This document shows, piece by piece, positions 42,579 through 50,924 of a DNA stretch of 64,000 nucleotides. Location of the stretch: the NCBI GenBank assembly GCA_016719785.1, contig JADJYJ010000008.1, forward strand, positions 1 through 64,000, given 5' to 3'. Position 1 is the stretch's first letter; every line of letters begins with the position of its first letter. The notes below the pieces were generated by a model. It was not told where the DNA came from and did no database searches. It saw nothing but the letters and a program-made list of their open reading frames with translations. The position numbers and the translations under genes are program-made. The stretch comes from Candidatus Amarolinea dominans (GTDB lineage: Bacteria > Chloroflexota > Anaerolineae > SSC4 > Amarolineaceae).

Positions 42579-43280
42579 ATGAATTCCGTCAATAAGTCCG
42601 CAAGAATGGCTGGATTGCTGTATCTGATTTACATGGTGTTTCACATCCTCGCAGATGTGATTGGGCGTTCCAGGCTGATTGTACTCGGAGATGCCGCGAC
42701 AACCGCCAGGAATATCGCGGCGTCGGCAGGGCAATTCCGTATCGGCATCATGACCGATCTGGTTGCGGCCGTACTTTTTCTGCTGACAGCCTGGGCTTTG
42801 TACGTGCTGCTGAAGCGGGTCAACGAGAACATCGCCTTGCTGTTCCTGTTGTTGAACCTGACCGGTGTTGCCATCCAGTGTTTCAGCGATCTGTTCCTGC
42901 TTGCCAGCCAGCTGCTCTTGGGCGGCGCTGATTACCTGAAAGTATTCCCGGCCGAGCAACTGCCGGCGCTGGCTATGTTATCCCTGGTTCTGTACAAGAA
43001 TGGGTTCATGATCGCCCAAATCTTCTATGGCGCCTGGCTCTTTCCGCTGGGTTACCTGGTTTTCAAGTCGGGCTTCCTGCCCAGGATTCTGGGCCTTGTG
43101 TTGATGTTGCATTGCGCTTTCTGGCTGATGACTGCTCTTCAGTTTTTCCTCTTCCCGGGCTTCGCGGCAATCACTTATATCAGTTGGCCGCTGGGCTTCA
43201 TTGCGGAATTTGGGCTGACGTTGTGGCTGCTGATCAAGGGCGCCAAAGAGCAGAAACCGGCCGCAAACGAGGCCGGCTGA
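42579..43280 (+). CDS. DUF4386 family membrane protein 2
   Basis: 233 residues from 42579, where GGAGGAGGC precedes the ATG; the long frame from 42252 overlaps the previous gene and is spurious. Typical DUF4386 signatures: KSARMAGLLYLIYMVFHILA, TDLVAAVLFLLTAWALYVLL, YGAWLFPLGYLVFKSGFLPR, ILGLVLMLHCAFWLM and EFGLTLWLLIKGAK. Seven helices. The gap before it (42466-42578) contains a GTTGGCAACTG/CAGTTGCCAAC palindrome after the previous stop. Confidence 0.88.
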   Translation: MNSVNKSARMAGLLYLIYMVFHILADVIGRSRLIVLGDAATTARNIAASAGQFRIGIMTDLVAAVLFLLTAWALYVLLKRVNENIALLFLLLNLTGVAIQCFSDLFLLASQLLLGGADYLKVFPAEQLPALAMLSLVLYKNGFMIAQIFYGAWLFPLGYLVFKSGFLPRILGLVLMLHCAFWLMTALQFFLFPGFAAITYISWPLGFIAEFGLTLWLLIKGAKEQKPAANEAG

Positions 43281-43329
43281 TGTCCGGAGCAGGTCCTGGT
43301 GACCGCCAACCGAAAGGGATGAGACTCTT

Positions 43330-45291
43330 ATGAAAACGATGGCAGGCACAACCTCCGAACCGCTGGAAGTTCTTCAACCCGAGGAGGGGGCCAGGCACAA
43401 TGAAGCCTTTGCCGAGCTGGGGCGCGGCATGCAGGCGGCGCTGGAGACCTACTCCAACGTCCACCGCGGCAGCGGGCATAACTCGCTGACCTCCACGCAC
43501 TTGTACGAGCAGGCCCGCGAGATTGTCCTGGATGATGTGGGGCTGGACAAGGCCCGTCACACCGTCGTCTTTTGTTCTCCCAGGCGGGCGGAGCTGCTCC
43601 AGGCGCAGCTCGGGCGGAGGGGTTGCCGCACCGTGTCCAGCCGGGACATCGGCCTGCCCCTGGGTCTGCGAGCATTGGCTGTCGCACGGAATGCGCTCCC
43701 CGCAGGCGCGCCCTTTCAGCCCGGCGGCGGGACGGCCCGGCTGGTCTTTCCCAACCGGGTCATCTGGGCCAGGGGGGCGGACAAATTCGAGGCCGGCACA
43801 CCTGCCATCGTCAATGTCATTGTGTTTGCCAGGGCGCTGCAGTTGATCCGGCAGTTCGGCAAGGACGCATTTCTTGAAGCGGACGCCGAACAGCGGACGG
43901 CGGCTGACATCCTGTATCACGACGAGCTGGAAAAGTTCTCCGGGCGGGAGCTGCTGGCTGCACTCCGGCCGACCCTGATCGGCCAAAGGGTTCCCGTCCC
44001 GACGCTGGAAGGCGCCAAGCCCTTCATCAACCTGGACAATGGCGCCAGCACGCCCACCTTCGAACCCATCCGGGATGCGGTCTGCCAGGCCTGGCGCCAG
44101 CCGGAGCAGGTGCAGCGGGAGATCGTCCGGGAGGTCAAGTCCATCTGCGCCGGGGTGCTGGGCGCGCCCCCGGCAGACTACGACGTGATTTTTACATCCA
44201 ACACCACCGAGGCCATCAACCTGGCCGCCGAAAGCCTGGGGGGTGAATCCCAAGACGGGATCAGGCCGGTCGTGGTGAACACGATCCTGGAACACAATTC
44301 GAACGAGCTGCCGTGGCGCAGGCTCCCCGGCGTTGCACTCATCCGGTTCCCGGTGAACGACGAAGGATTCCTGGATTTAGACGCGCTGGAAGCGCTCCTG
44401 CGCGCCTACAACCAGGAGGGTCAGCACGGCAACAAGCGCATCCGCCTGGTGGCAATGAGCGGCGCATCGAATGTCCTGGGGGTATTCAACGATCTGGCTG
44501 AGATCAGCCGCATCGTACACCGATACGGCGCGCGCCTGCTGGTGGACGCGGCCCAATTGGTCGCCCACCGGGAGGTCGAAATGGCAGCCTGCGGGATTGA
44601 CTATCTCGCCTTCTCTGCCCACAAGGCCTACGCGCCTTTCGGCACGGGGGCGCTGGTGGTGAGAAAGGGGCTGCTGCAATTCTCCGCGGCTGAACTGGAG
44701 CGGATCCGTTCGTCCGGGGAGGAAAACGTCGGCGGGATTGCCGCGCTGGGCAAGGCGCTGGTGCTGCTGCAGCGGATCGGCCTGGATACGATCCAGCAGG
44801 AGGAACAGGCCCTCACCGAGCATGCGCTGCGCGGCCTGATGCAAATCCCCGGCCTGACGGTTTTCGGCATCACCCCGGATTCGCCCCGTTTCAGCCGCAA
44901 AGGTGGTGTGATCGTCTTCAGCCTGGGTAACAGGATGGCCAGCCGGGTGGCCCGGGAACTGGCCGAACAGGGCGGGATCGGCGTCCGCTCCGGCTGCCAC
45001 TGCGCCCATCTGTTGATCAAGCACTTGCTTGATATTCCCCCACTGCTGCAGCAGTTCCAGGGGGTGATGCTGACTTTGTTCCCCCAGATGGCGCTGCCGG
45101 GGCTGACCCGCGTCAGCCTGGGCATCGAGAACACTGTCGAAGAGATCGATACATTGATTGACGTATTGGATAAGATCGCCCGACAACCCGCGGCGGAAGA
45201 TAACCCCTTTGCATCGAAAACGACGGATATCCAGCGGAGGATGGACGATTTCGCCAGGGCCGCGGCCCAAAGAGTCTATGCGCAACTCTAG
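43330..45291 (+). CDS. Class V aminotransferase (cysteine desulfurase-like) with a degenerate N-terminal aminotransferase half
   Basis: 653 residues. The catalytic part starts FINLDNGASTPTFEPIRDAV (about residue 234). It carries the PLP lysine in FSAHKAYAPFGTGALV (K432) and a SufS-like cysteine region GVRSGCHCAHLLIKHLL (C556, C558). The first 230 residues look like a shortened second aminotransferase: YSNVHRGSGHNSLT at its start and DKFEAGTPAIVNVI near its end, but no lysine site between. Relatives split cysteine or similar substrates with PLP. Dead-plus-live fusion is my reading of the sequence. It ends the run after the DUF4386 genes. Confidence 0.82.
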   Translation: MKTMAGTTSEPLEVLQPEEGARHNEAFAELGRGMQAALETYSNVHRGSGHNSLTSTHLYEQAREIVLDDVGLDKARHTVVFCSPRRAELLQAQLGRRGCRTVSSRDIGLPLGLRALAVARNALPAGAPFQPGGGTARLVFPNRVIWARGADKFEAGTPAIVNVIVFARALQLIRQFGKDAFLEADAEQRTAADILYHDELEKFSGRELLAALRPTLIGQRVPVPTLEGAKPFINLDNGASTPTFEPIRDAVCQAWRQPEQVQREIVREVKSICAGVLGAPPADYDVIFTSNTTEAINLAAESLGGESQDGIRPVVVNTILEHNSNELPWRRLPGVALIRFPVNDEGFLDLDALEALLRAYNQEGQHGNKRIRLVAMSGASNVLGVFNDLAEISRIVHRYGARLLVDAAQLVAHREVEMAACGIDYLAFSAHKAYAPFGTGALVVRKGLLQFSAAELERIRSSGEENVGGIAALGKALVLLQRIGLDTIQQEEQALTEHALRGLMQIPGLTVFGITPDSPRFSRKGGVIVFSLGNRMASRVARELAEQGGIGVRSGCHCAHLLIKHLLDIPPLLQQFQGVMLTLFPQMALPGLTRVSLGIENTVEEIDTLIDVLDKIARQPAAEDNPFASKTTDIQRRMDDFARAAAQRVYAQL

Positions 45292-45324
45292 TGGGTCGAT
45301 TGACACACCATCGGCCATTCCGAC

Positions 45325-45436
45325 CGGTGATTGAAATCACCGTCTGGTATGCCAAGTGCGTTGAAACGCACTGTGCGAAGGGCGGCAACCCGTTTCAACG
45401 GGTTTGAACTGTGACAGACTACGGTTTCAACCGTAG
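45325..45436. repeat. Cluster of four small hairpins with TTGAAA/TTTCAA centres
   Basis: Hairpins CGGTGATTGAAATCACCG (45325-45342), GTGCGTTGAAACGCAC (45356-45371), CCCGTTTCAACGGG (45389-45402) and CTACGGTTTCAACCGTAG (45419-45436). Each has a perfect stem, and the centre is TTGAAA in the first two and TTTCAA in the last two, so they form two head-to-head pairs. This looks like a REP/BIME-type element of the kind spread by REP-associated transposases. It sits just upstream of regulator 2. Confidence 0.85.
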
Positions 45437-45458
45437 GCGGCCTGGTTTGCGACGCTGT

Positions 45459-45486
45459 TTGAGTTTGGGGGGGCGTGTTGTATAAT
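45459..45486 (+). promoter_or_regulatory. Leaderless promoter of LuxR regulator 2
   Basis: TTGAGT at 45459-45464, a 16-base spacer and a perfect TATAAT at 45481-45486. The ATG at 45493 begins six bases after the -10 box, at the expected transcription start, and no ribosome site is present. The same arrangement precedes regulator 3. Confidence 0.75.
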
Positions 45487-45492
45487 TGATCC

Positions 45493-48246
45493 ATGTCCAC
45501 GCCCATCTTAACCACCAAACTTTATTTCCCCCCACCTCGCCCTAAAGTGGTCCCCCGCCCCCGCCTGATCGAGCGGCTGAACGAGGGCCTGCACGGCAAG
45601 CTGACCCTCATCTCTGCCCCGGCCGGCTTTGGCAAAACCACGCTGGTCAGCGAATGGGTCGCCGCCCTCACTCCTTCCCCTCTCCCGCTGGGAGAGGGGA
45701 AAGGGGTGAGGGTCGCCTGGTTGTCGCTGGACGCCGGGGATAGCGACCCCACGCGCTTCCTGGCTTACTTCGTGGCGGCTTTGCAGACTCTCTTTGCCGG
45801 GATCGGCGCCGGGGCGATGGCCGCGCTCGATTCTCCGCAGCCGCCGCCCATCGAGCCGCTCCTGACGACCCTGCTCAATGAAATCACCGCCATCCCGGAC
45901 CATTTCATCCTCGTCCTTGACGACTATCACCTGATCGAAGCAAAACCAGTGGATCAGGCGCTCGCCACCCTGCTCGAGCGCCAGCCGCCGCAGATGCACC
46001 TGGTCATCACCACCCGCGAGGATCCGAATCTGCCCCTGGCCCGCTTGCGCGTACGCAGCCAATTAACCGAACTGCGCGCCGCGGATTTGCGCTTTACTCC
46101 ATCCGAAGCTGCCGAATTTCTCAAACAGGTGATGGATCTTAACCTCTCTGCTGAAGAGGTTGCTATATTGGAAGCCCGAACTGAAGGCTGGATTGCCGGT
46201 TTGCAGTTAGCTGCACTTTCGATGCAGGGTCACCAAGATGTTTCCGGATTCATCCAGGCATTCGCCGGAGATCACCGATATATCGTGGATTACCTGGTCG
46301 AAGAGGTCTTGCAACAGCAGTCCGAAAGTGTTCAGAACTTCCTGTTGTGCACATCCATCCTCAATCGCATGTGCGGTCCGCTTTGTGATGCTGTTTTGCT
46401 CAATACCTCTGCCTCAGGGCAAAAAACCCTCGAGTATATTGAACACACTAACCTCTTCATCATCCCCTTGGACAACGAACGACGTTGGTACCGTTATCAT
46501 CACCTCTTTGGAAGCTTACTGCGCCAGCGGCTGGGACAAAGCAAGACACCCGAAGAGATAGCGCAAACCCATATGCGCGCCAGCGAATGGTTTGAAAAGA
46601 ATGGCGATAGGGCTGAAGCGTTTCACCATGCCATCACGGCCAGAGATTTCAGCCGGGCAGCAGCGTTGGCTGAAACAACCTGGCAGGGTATGAATCAAAG
46701 TTCTCAATCTGCTGCCTGGCTGGGTTGGGTGAAGCAACTACCCGAGGAGTTGATCCGCTCTCGTCCTGTGCTATGTACACAGATTGCCTGGGGGTTTATG
46801 GAGGCTAGTGAAGTGGATGCCAGCGAATCCCGCCTGCGGGATGCAGAACGGTGTCTGGAAGGTCCATCGGATGAGATGGTTATCGTGGATGAAGAGCAAT
46901 ATCGTACACTGCCTGCCAGGATCGCATTTGCCCGCGCTTACAATGCTCAGTCTCAGTGTGATTACGTTTCCACGGTGAAGTATGCGGAACTGGTGTTCAA
47001 ACTTACTCCCGAAAAAAACCATTTCCTACATGCCCAAGCCGCTGCAATTCTGGGGAGTACGTACTGGACAAATGGTGATTTGGACGCAGCTTGTAAGTCT
47101 ATGAGCGACTGGATCGATAGTTCACAAGAAGTTGGCAATTTCATTTTTGCCATTGCTGGTGCCTCTGGAAAGGCGGACATCCTCACTGCGCAGGGGCATC
47201 TCCGCGAAGTGTTAACAACCTATCAGCAATCATTGCAGCTTGCTTCAGAGCATGAAAAGGAGGCACAGCGGATCACAGCGCATCATCATTTGGGGTTGGC
47301 GATGCTGTACCATGAGATGGGGGATGATGAAGCTGCCGCACAGTACTTTCAAAAAAGTCTTGTATTAGGTGAGCAGTCCACCTTGATGGACTGGCCCTAT
47401 CGCAGGTGTCTTGCCCAAGCTCGACTGAAGGAGCATGACGGAGACTTGGACGCTGCTTTTCGGCTTCTGGATGAAGCCAAACGCCTGTATGTCAGGTCTC
47501 TGATTCCATATACTCGTCCCATCGAGGCGTTGAAGGCGAGAATTTATCTTAAGCAAGAACGATTGTCCAAAGCGAGGGAGTGGGCACGCGAACAAGGACT
47601 TTCGGTTGATGATGAACTTAGCTATTTGCGCGAATTCGAACATATTACCTTGGCACGTGTTCTGCTGGCCGAGCATCAGAACAATCGGGATGAACAAGTT
47701 ATTCTTAAGGTGTTGAGCTTATTGGAACGCCTTTTGAAGGCAGCAGAAGATGGAAAGAGATTGGGTAGCGTGCTTGAGATATTGGTGACACAAGTGCTCG
47801 TTTATCAGGCGAAGGGAGACACATCCCTGGCTTTTGCATCGCTGGAACGCGCCTTGACTCTGGCACAACCAGAGGGCTATGTCCGCATATTTTTGGATGA
47901 AGGCGCAGACATGGTTCAACTACTTCGCGAAGCTGCTACACGAGGGATCATGCCCAACTATACAGGCAAGCTGCTGGGGGCATTCGAAGCGCAAAGACAG
48001 AGGAGTACAAGTGTATTTCCGATCCTTGCATCTCCCGCTTCTCAATCCCTGATCGAGCCGCTCAGCCAGCGTGAGTTGGAAGTTCTCCGCTTGTTCAAAA
48101 CCGAACTTTCGGGACCGGAGATCGCCAATCAACTCGTGATCGCCTTAAGTACGATCCGCACACATACTGAGAGTATTTACAGAAAACTTGATGTTAATAA
48201 TCGACGGGCGGCTGTCAAACGGGCAGCCGAACTGGGTTTGATATAG
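45493..48246 (+). CDS. LuxR-family MalT-like ATP-binding regulator 2 (chimeric)
   Basis: 917 residues. The first 180 or so codons are nearly identical in DNA to regulator 1, including Walker A ISAPAGFGKTTLV, the palindrome-encoded PSPLPLGEGKGVR, and FILVLDDYH. After about 46060 the sequence diverges and becomes more AT-rich. The MalT motif RWYRYHHLFGSLLRQRL is kept; the TPR-like part is different (for example EHEKEAQRITAHHHLGLAML). The HTH is of another type: EPLSQRELEVLRLFKTELSG, then PEIANQLVIALSTIRTHTES. It therefore probably reads a different DNA site. A good terminator follows. The next genes are a DUF4386 protein, small protein B and two oxidoreductases. Confidence 0.93.
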   Translation: MSTPILTTKLYFPPPRPKVVPRPRLIERLNEGLHGKLTLISAPAGFGKTTLVSEWVAALTPSPLPLGEGKGVRVAWLSLDAGDSDPTRFLAYFVAALQTLFAGIGAGAMAALDSPQPPPIEPLLTTLLNEITAIPDHFILVLDDYHLIEAKPVDQALATLLERQPPQMHLVITTREDPNLPLARLRVRSQLTELRAADLRFTPSEAAEFLKQVMDLNLSAEEVAILEARTEGWIAGLQLAALSMQGHQDVSGFIQAFAGDHRYIVDYLVEEVLQQQSESVQNFLLCTSILNRMCGPLCDAVLLNTSASGQKTLEYIEHTNLFIIPLDNERRWYRYHHLFGSLLRQRLGQSKTPEEIAQTHMRASEWFEKNGDRAEAFHHAITARDFSRAAALAETTWQGMNQSSQSAAWLGWVKQLPEELIRSRPVLCTQIAWGFMEASEVDASESRLRDAERCLEGPSDEMVIVDEEQYRTLPARIAFARAYNAQSQCDYVSTVKYAELVFKLTPEKNHFLHAQAAAILGSTYWTNGDLDAACKSMSDWIDSSQEVGNFIFAIAGASGKADILTAQGHLREVLTTYQQSLQLASEHEKEAQRITAHHHLGLAMLYHEMGDDEAAAQYFQKSLVLGEQSTLMDWPYRRCLAQARLKEHDGDLDAAFRLLDEAKRLYVRSLIPYTRPIEALKARIYLKQERLSKAREWAREQGLSVDDELSYLREFEHITLARVLLAEHQNNRDEQVILKVLSLLERLLKAAEDGKRLGSVLEILVTQVLVYQAKGDTSLAFASLERALTLAQPEGYVRIFLDEGADMVQLLREAATRGIMPNYTGKLLGAFEAQRQRSTSVFPILASPASQSLIEPLSQRELEVLRLFKTELSGPEIANQLVIALSTIRTHTESIYRKLDVNNRRAAVKRAAELGLI
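45665..45712. repeat. In-frame palindromic element inside LuxR regulator 2
   Basis: Same element as at 37263-37310, with stem CCCCTCTCCC/GGGAGAGGGG and loop GCT instead of AGC. It is translated as PSPLPLGEGKGVR at the same position of the protein. Confidence 0.85.
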
Positions 48247-48267
48247 CCATCAAATAGCATTGCTCTT

Positions 48268-48316
48268 AACCCTGCCCAATAAACAGCGTTTCATCGCTCG
48301 TTGGGCAGGGTTTTTT
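48268..48316 (+). terminator. Intrinsic terminator after LuxR regulator 2
   Basis: AACCCTGCCCAA pairs with TTGGGCAGGGTT, followed by TTTTTTG; the loop is about 20 bases. It lies 22 bases after the stop codon, so the regulator is a single-gene transcript. Confidence 0.9.
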
Positions 48317-48485
48317 GTTTCCCTGACATCCCCTTTCAACATATCCGTACATATATCCGCACATGTGGGGATGACAACTCCCCACATTCATTTGTATAGT
48401 GTATCTAGTTGAAGCCAAACAGACAGTTATGCTTGGTGCCAAACTTTGACACTTATCCGTATGGTTCAAAAAAGGAGATAGAGAA

Positions 48486-49220
48486 ATGAATGTAAAAACA
48501 GAAAGTACATCTTCACCCAAGCGCCTCGCGAGAATTGCCGGCGTCTTCTACCTGCTCGTCGCCCTCTTCGGCGGTTTTGCCGAAGGCTTTGGAGACCCCA
48601 AGATGTACGTGGCCGGCAATGCGGCAGCCACAGCTGCGAACGTGCTCGCGGATCCCGGACTTGTCCGCATGATCGTCGTCGCCCACTTGGTGAATGCGGT
48701 CTTCTTCATCCTCACAGCTATGGCCTTCTACATCCTGCTTCAACACGTGAACAAAAGCGTGGCGATGGCGATGCTCATCTGCGTCGCTCTTTCGGCTGGC
48801 ATCACTACCCTAAATGCGGTCTTCCAGTTTGAGGGCTTGCAGGTCGCAACCAACAGTTCCTACGTAGACGCCTTCGGTGCCGCTGGGTCGAATGCGCTCG
48901 TGTTGCTCCTGCTCGACATCCAGCACTACGGGACTCTCAGCGCGCAGGTTTTCTTCGGCCTGTGGCTGGCGCCGCTCGGGTATCTTGCCTACAAATCGGG
49001 ACTGTTCCCCAAGGCGCTGGGCGTCACTCTCGTCGCGGCCACCGTCTGCTACCTGGTACACCTGATCACCGCGTTCCTAGTCCCCGACTTCCATAAGCAG
49101 ATCCAACCGTTCATTCTCATCGTGATCATCGCGGAGGTCTGGCTGCTCGGATACCTGCTCATAGTTGGCGTGAGGAACGTGAAGCCAGGCAAGAACATCC
49201 TTGCCGCCGCAACGGTGTAA
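48486..49220 (+). CDS. DUF4386 family membrane protein 3
   Basis: 244 residues with AAAAGGAGATAGAGA before the ATG. Clear DUF4386 pattern: SPKRLARIAGVFYLLVALFG, VVAHLVNAVFFILTAMAFYI, VFFGLWLAPLGYLAYKSGLF, PKALGVTLVAATVCYL and EVWLLGYLLIVGVR. Seven helices. It comes first after regulator 2 and its terminator and is a possible target of that regulator. Its GC content is close to the chromosome average, unlike the genes that follow. Confidence 0.9.
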   Translation: MNVKTESTSSPKRLARIAGVFYLLVALFGGFAEGFGDPKMYVAGNAAATAANVLADPGLVRMIVVAHLVNAVFFILTAMAFYILLQHVNKSVAMAMLICVALSAGITTLNAVFQFEGLQVATNSSYVDAFGAAGSNALVLLLLDIQHYGTLSAQVFFGLWLAPLGYLAYKSGLFPKALGVTLVAATVCYLVHLITAFLVPDFHKQIQPFILIVIIAEVWLLGYLLIVGVRNVKPGKNILAAATV

Positions 49221-49308
49221 ACGCTATTGCACACGGCGGCTCATGAGACGAGCCGCCGTGTTGTGCGGAGTGGTAAAGGAAAAATAGTCATCACTGTGGA
49301 ATAGAAGA

Positions 49309-49581
49309 ATGTCAAATAAACGCAATCCAATCATTGATCCAATTCAAACAATCGTCTATCAGATCAGACTCAAAGGTCATTTGAGTCATCAATGGACAGA
49401 ATGGTTTGAGGGACTGACCATCACGCTGGAAGATGAAGGCAATACGCTCCTGACTGGCCCGGTGATAGATCAGGCTGCCTTGCATGGATTGCTAAAAAAA
49501 GTGCGTGATTTGGGAATGCCATTGATCTCGGTCAATCGCATTAAACCTGACCAGAAAAATGCGTCAGAGGACAAGCAGTAA
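49309..49581 (+). CDS. Conserved small protein of unknown function, copy B
   Basis: 90 residues. Aligns with copy A across VYQIRLKGHLSHQWTEWFEG, LTITLEDEGNTLLTGPV, DQAALHGLLKKVRDLG and PLISVN; the N- and C-terminal tails differ. No ribosome site is obvious. It lies 48 bases before an MDR oxidoreductase and shares that gene's AT-rich composition. Conserved residues across copies: the two Trp, LTIT, LLTGPV and DQAALHG. Confidence 0.75.
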   Translation: MSNKRNPIIDPIQTIVYQIRLKGHLSHQWTEWFEGLTITLEDEGNTLLTGPVIDQAALHGLLKKVRDLGMPLISVNRIKPDQKNASEDKQ

Positions 49582-49629
49582 TAGAGACAAGCTACTTGGA
49601 ATTGAACACATTCTAAAACGGAGAATCAA

Positions 49630-50619
49630 ATGAAAGCAATTGTATACACAGAATACGGATCACCAGATGTTCTTCAACTCAAGGAGGTAGCCAAACCTAC
49701 CCCCAAAGACAATGAAATTCTCATAAAAATATATGCAGTATCTGTAAATGCGGCTGACCTCCATCTTTTAAGAGCTGACCCTTTTCTGATCCGTCTATCC
49801 TCTGGACTTCTAAAACCAAAAAACGAGATACTCGGATCTGACATTGCGGGACGGGTCGAAGCAGTTGGTAGTAACGTAAAGCAGTTTAAGGTGGGTGATG
49901 AAGTATTCGGAGACATCTCCGCATGTGGTTGGGGTGGGTTTGCCGAGTATGCATGTGCTCGTGAAAATGCATTCGCGTTGAAACCAACCAATCTATCGTT
50001 CGAGGAAGCCGCGGCGGTACCCATGGCGGCAGTCACTGCACTGCAAGGTATTCGCTACGCCGGACAGATTCGACCCGGGCAAAAGGTTTTGATCAATGGC
50101 GCGTCTGGTGGTGTGGGTACATTTGCAGTACAACTTGCCAAATCGAGCGGGGCTGAAGTGACCGCCGTGTGCAGCACCAGAAATTTGGACATGGCGCGCT
50201 CGATCGGGGCAGATCATGTCATTGACTATACCAAAGAAGATTTCACCAAGACCGGACAGCTGTATGACCTGATCATTGCCGCTAACGGAGACCGCTCGAT
50301 TTCAGATTATAGGCGTGCATTAAGTCCCAAGGGGATTTATGTTCAGACCGGAGGTTCGATGGCTCAAATGACCCAAGCTATGCTTCAGGGACCATGGATT
50401 TCAATGACTGGGAGCAAGAAAATGGGCAATATGGGAGTCGCGAAACCAAACCAAAACGATTTGGCTCTTATGAAAGAGCTGCTTGAAGCAGGCAAGGTAA
50501 AGCCTGTGATTGATAGATGTTACCCGTTGAGTGAGGTTCCTGACGCAATCCGCTATCTTGAAGAAGGGCACGCCAAAGGAAAAGTAGTCATAACTGTGGC
50601 ACAGAGGAATGAAAAATAA
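49630..50619 (+). CDS. MDR-type NAD(P)-dependent oxidoreductase (quinone reductase-like) 1
   Basis: 329 residues with a weak AACGGAGAATC site. The N-terminal GroES-like domain starts MKAIVYTEYGSPDVLQLKEV. The Rossmann site is LINGASGGVGTFAVQLAKSS (about residues 155-174), then IGADHVIDYTKEDFTKTG and VKPVIDRCYPLSEVPDAIRY. No structural-zinc cysteine cluster or catalytic Cys/His pair is apparent, so it belongs with zinc-independent quinone oxidoreductases. Substrate unknown. It follows small protein B and is 60% or so alike in motifs to the gene at 50925 (estimate by eye). Confidence 0.9.
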   Translation: MKAIVYTEYGSPDVLQLKEVAKPTPKDNEILIKIYAVSVNAADLHLLRADPFLIRLSSGLLKPKNEILGSDIAGRVEAVGSNVKQFKVGDEVFGDISACGWGGFAEYACARENAFALKPTNLSFEEAAAVPMAAVTALQGIRYAGQIRPGQKVLINGASGGVGTFAVQLAKSSGAEVTAVCSTRNLDMARSIGADHVIDYTKEDFTKTGQLYDLIIAANGDRSISDYRRALSPKGIYVQTGGSMAQMTQAMLQGPWISMTGSKKMGNMGVAKPNQNDLALMKELLEAGKVKPVIDRCYPLSEVPDAIRYLEEGHAKGKVVITVAQRNEK

Positions 50620-50651
50620 AACACAACCCAAAAACTGACCCAAGTCAACCA

Positions 50652-50858
50652 ATGGTCTATCAAATCAGGATCAAGGGACATCTGAGTCATCAATGGACGG
50701 ACTGGTTTGAGGGACTGACCATCACGCTGGAAGAGGACGGCAATACGCTCCTGACTGGACCGGTGATCGATCAGGCCGCGTTGCATGGATTGCTAAAAAA
50801 GTGCGAGATTTGGGAATGCCATTGATCTCAGTCAATCGTGCCAATAATCCTAGCCAGG
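50652..50858 (+). pseudogene. Conserved small protein, copy C, frameshifted
   Basis: MVYQIRIKGHLSHQWTDWFE, GLTITLEEDGNTLLTGPV and DQAALHGLLKK match copy B, then the frame breaks. The run of A after TTGCT is six long here and seven in copy B; adding one A restores VRDLGMPLISVNRAN. The N-terminal part (PKTDPSQP before the Met) is open but has no start codon, because it overlaps the end of the preceding oxidoreductase gene. It is probably decayed, or a sequencing indel in the A-run. Confidence 0.8.
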
Positions 50859-50924
50859 CAAATGCATCAATTGTCCAACAAAATTTCATATCGTCAAATC
50901 AAAACAACCCTGGAGGAATACTTT

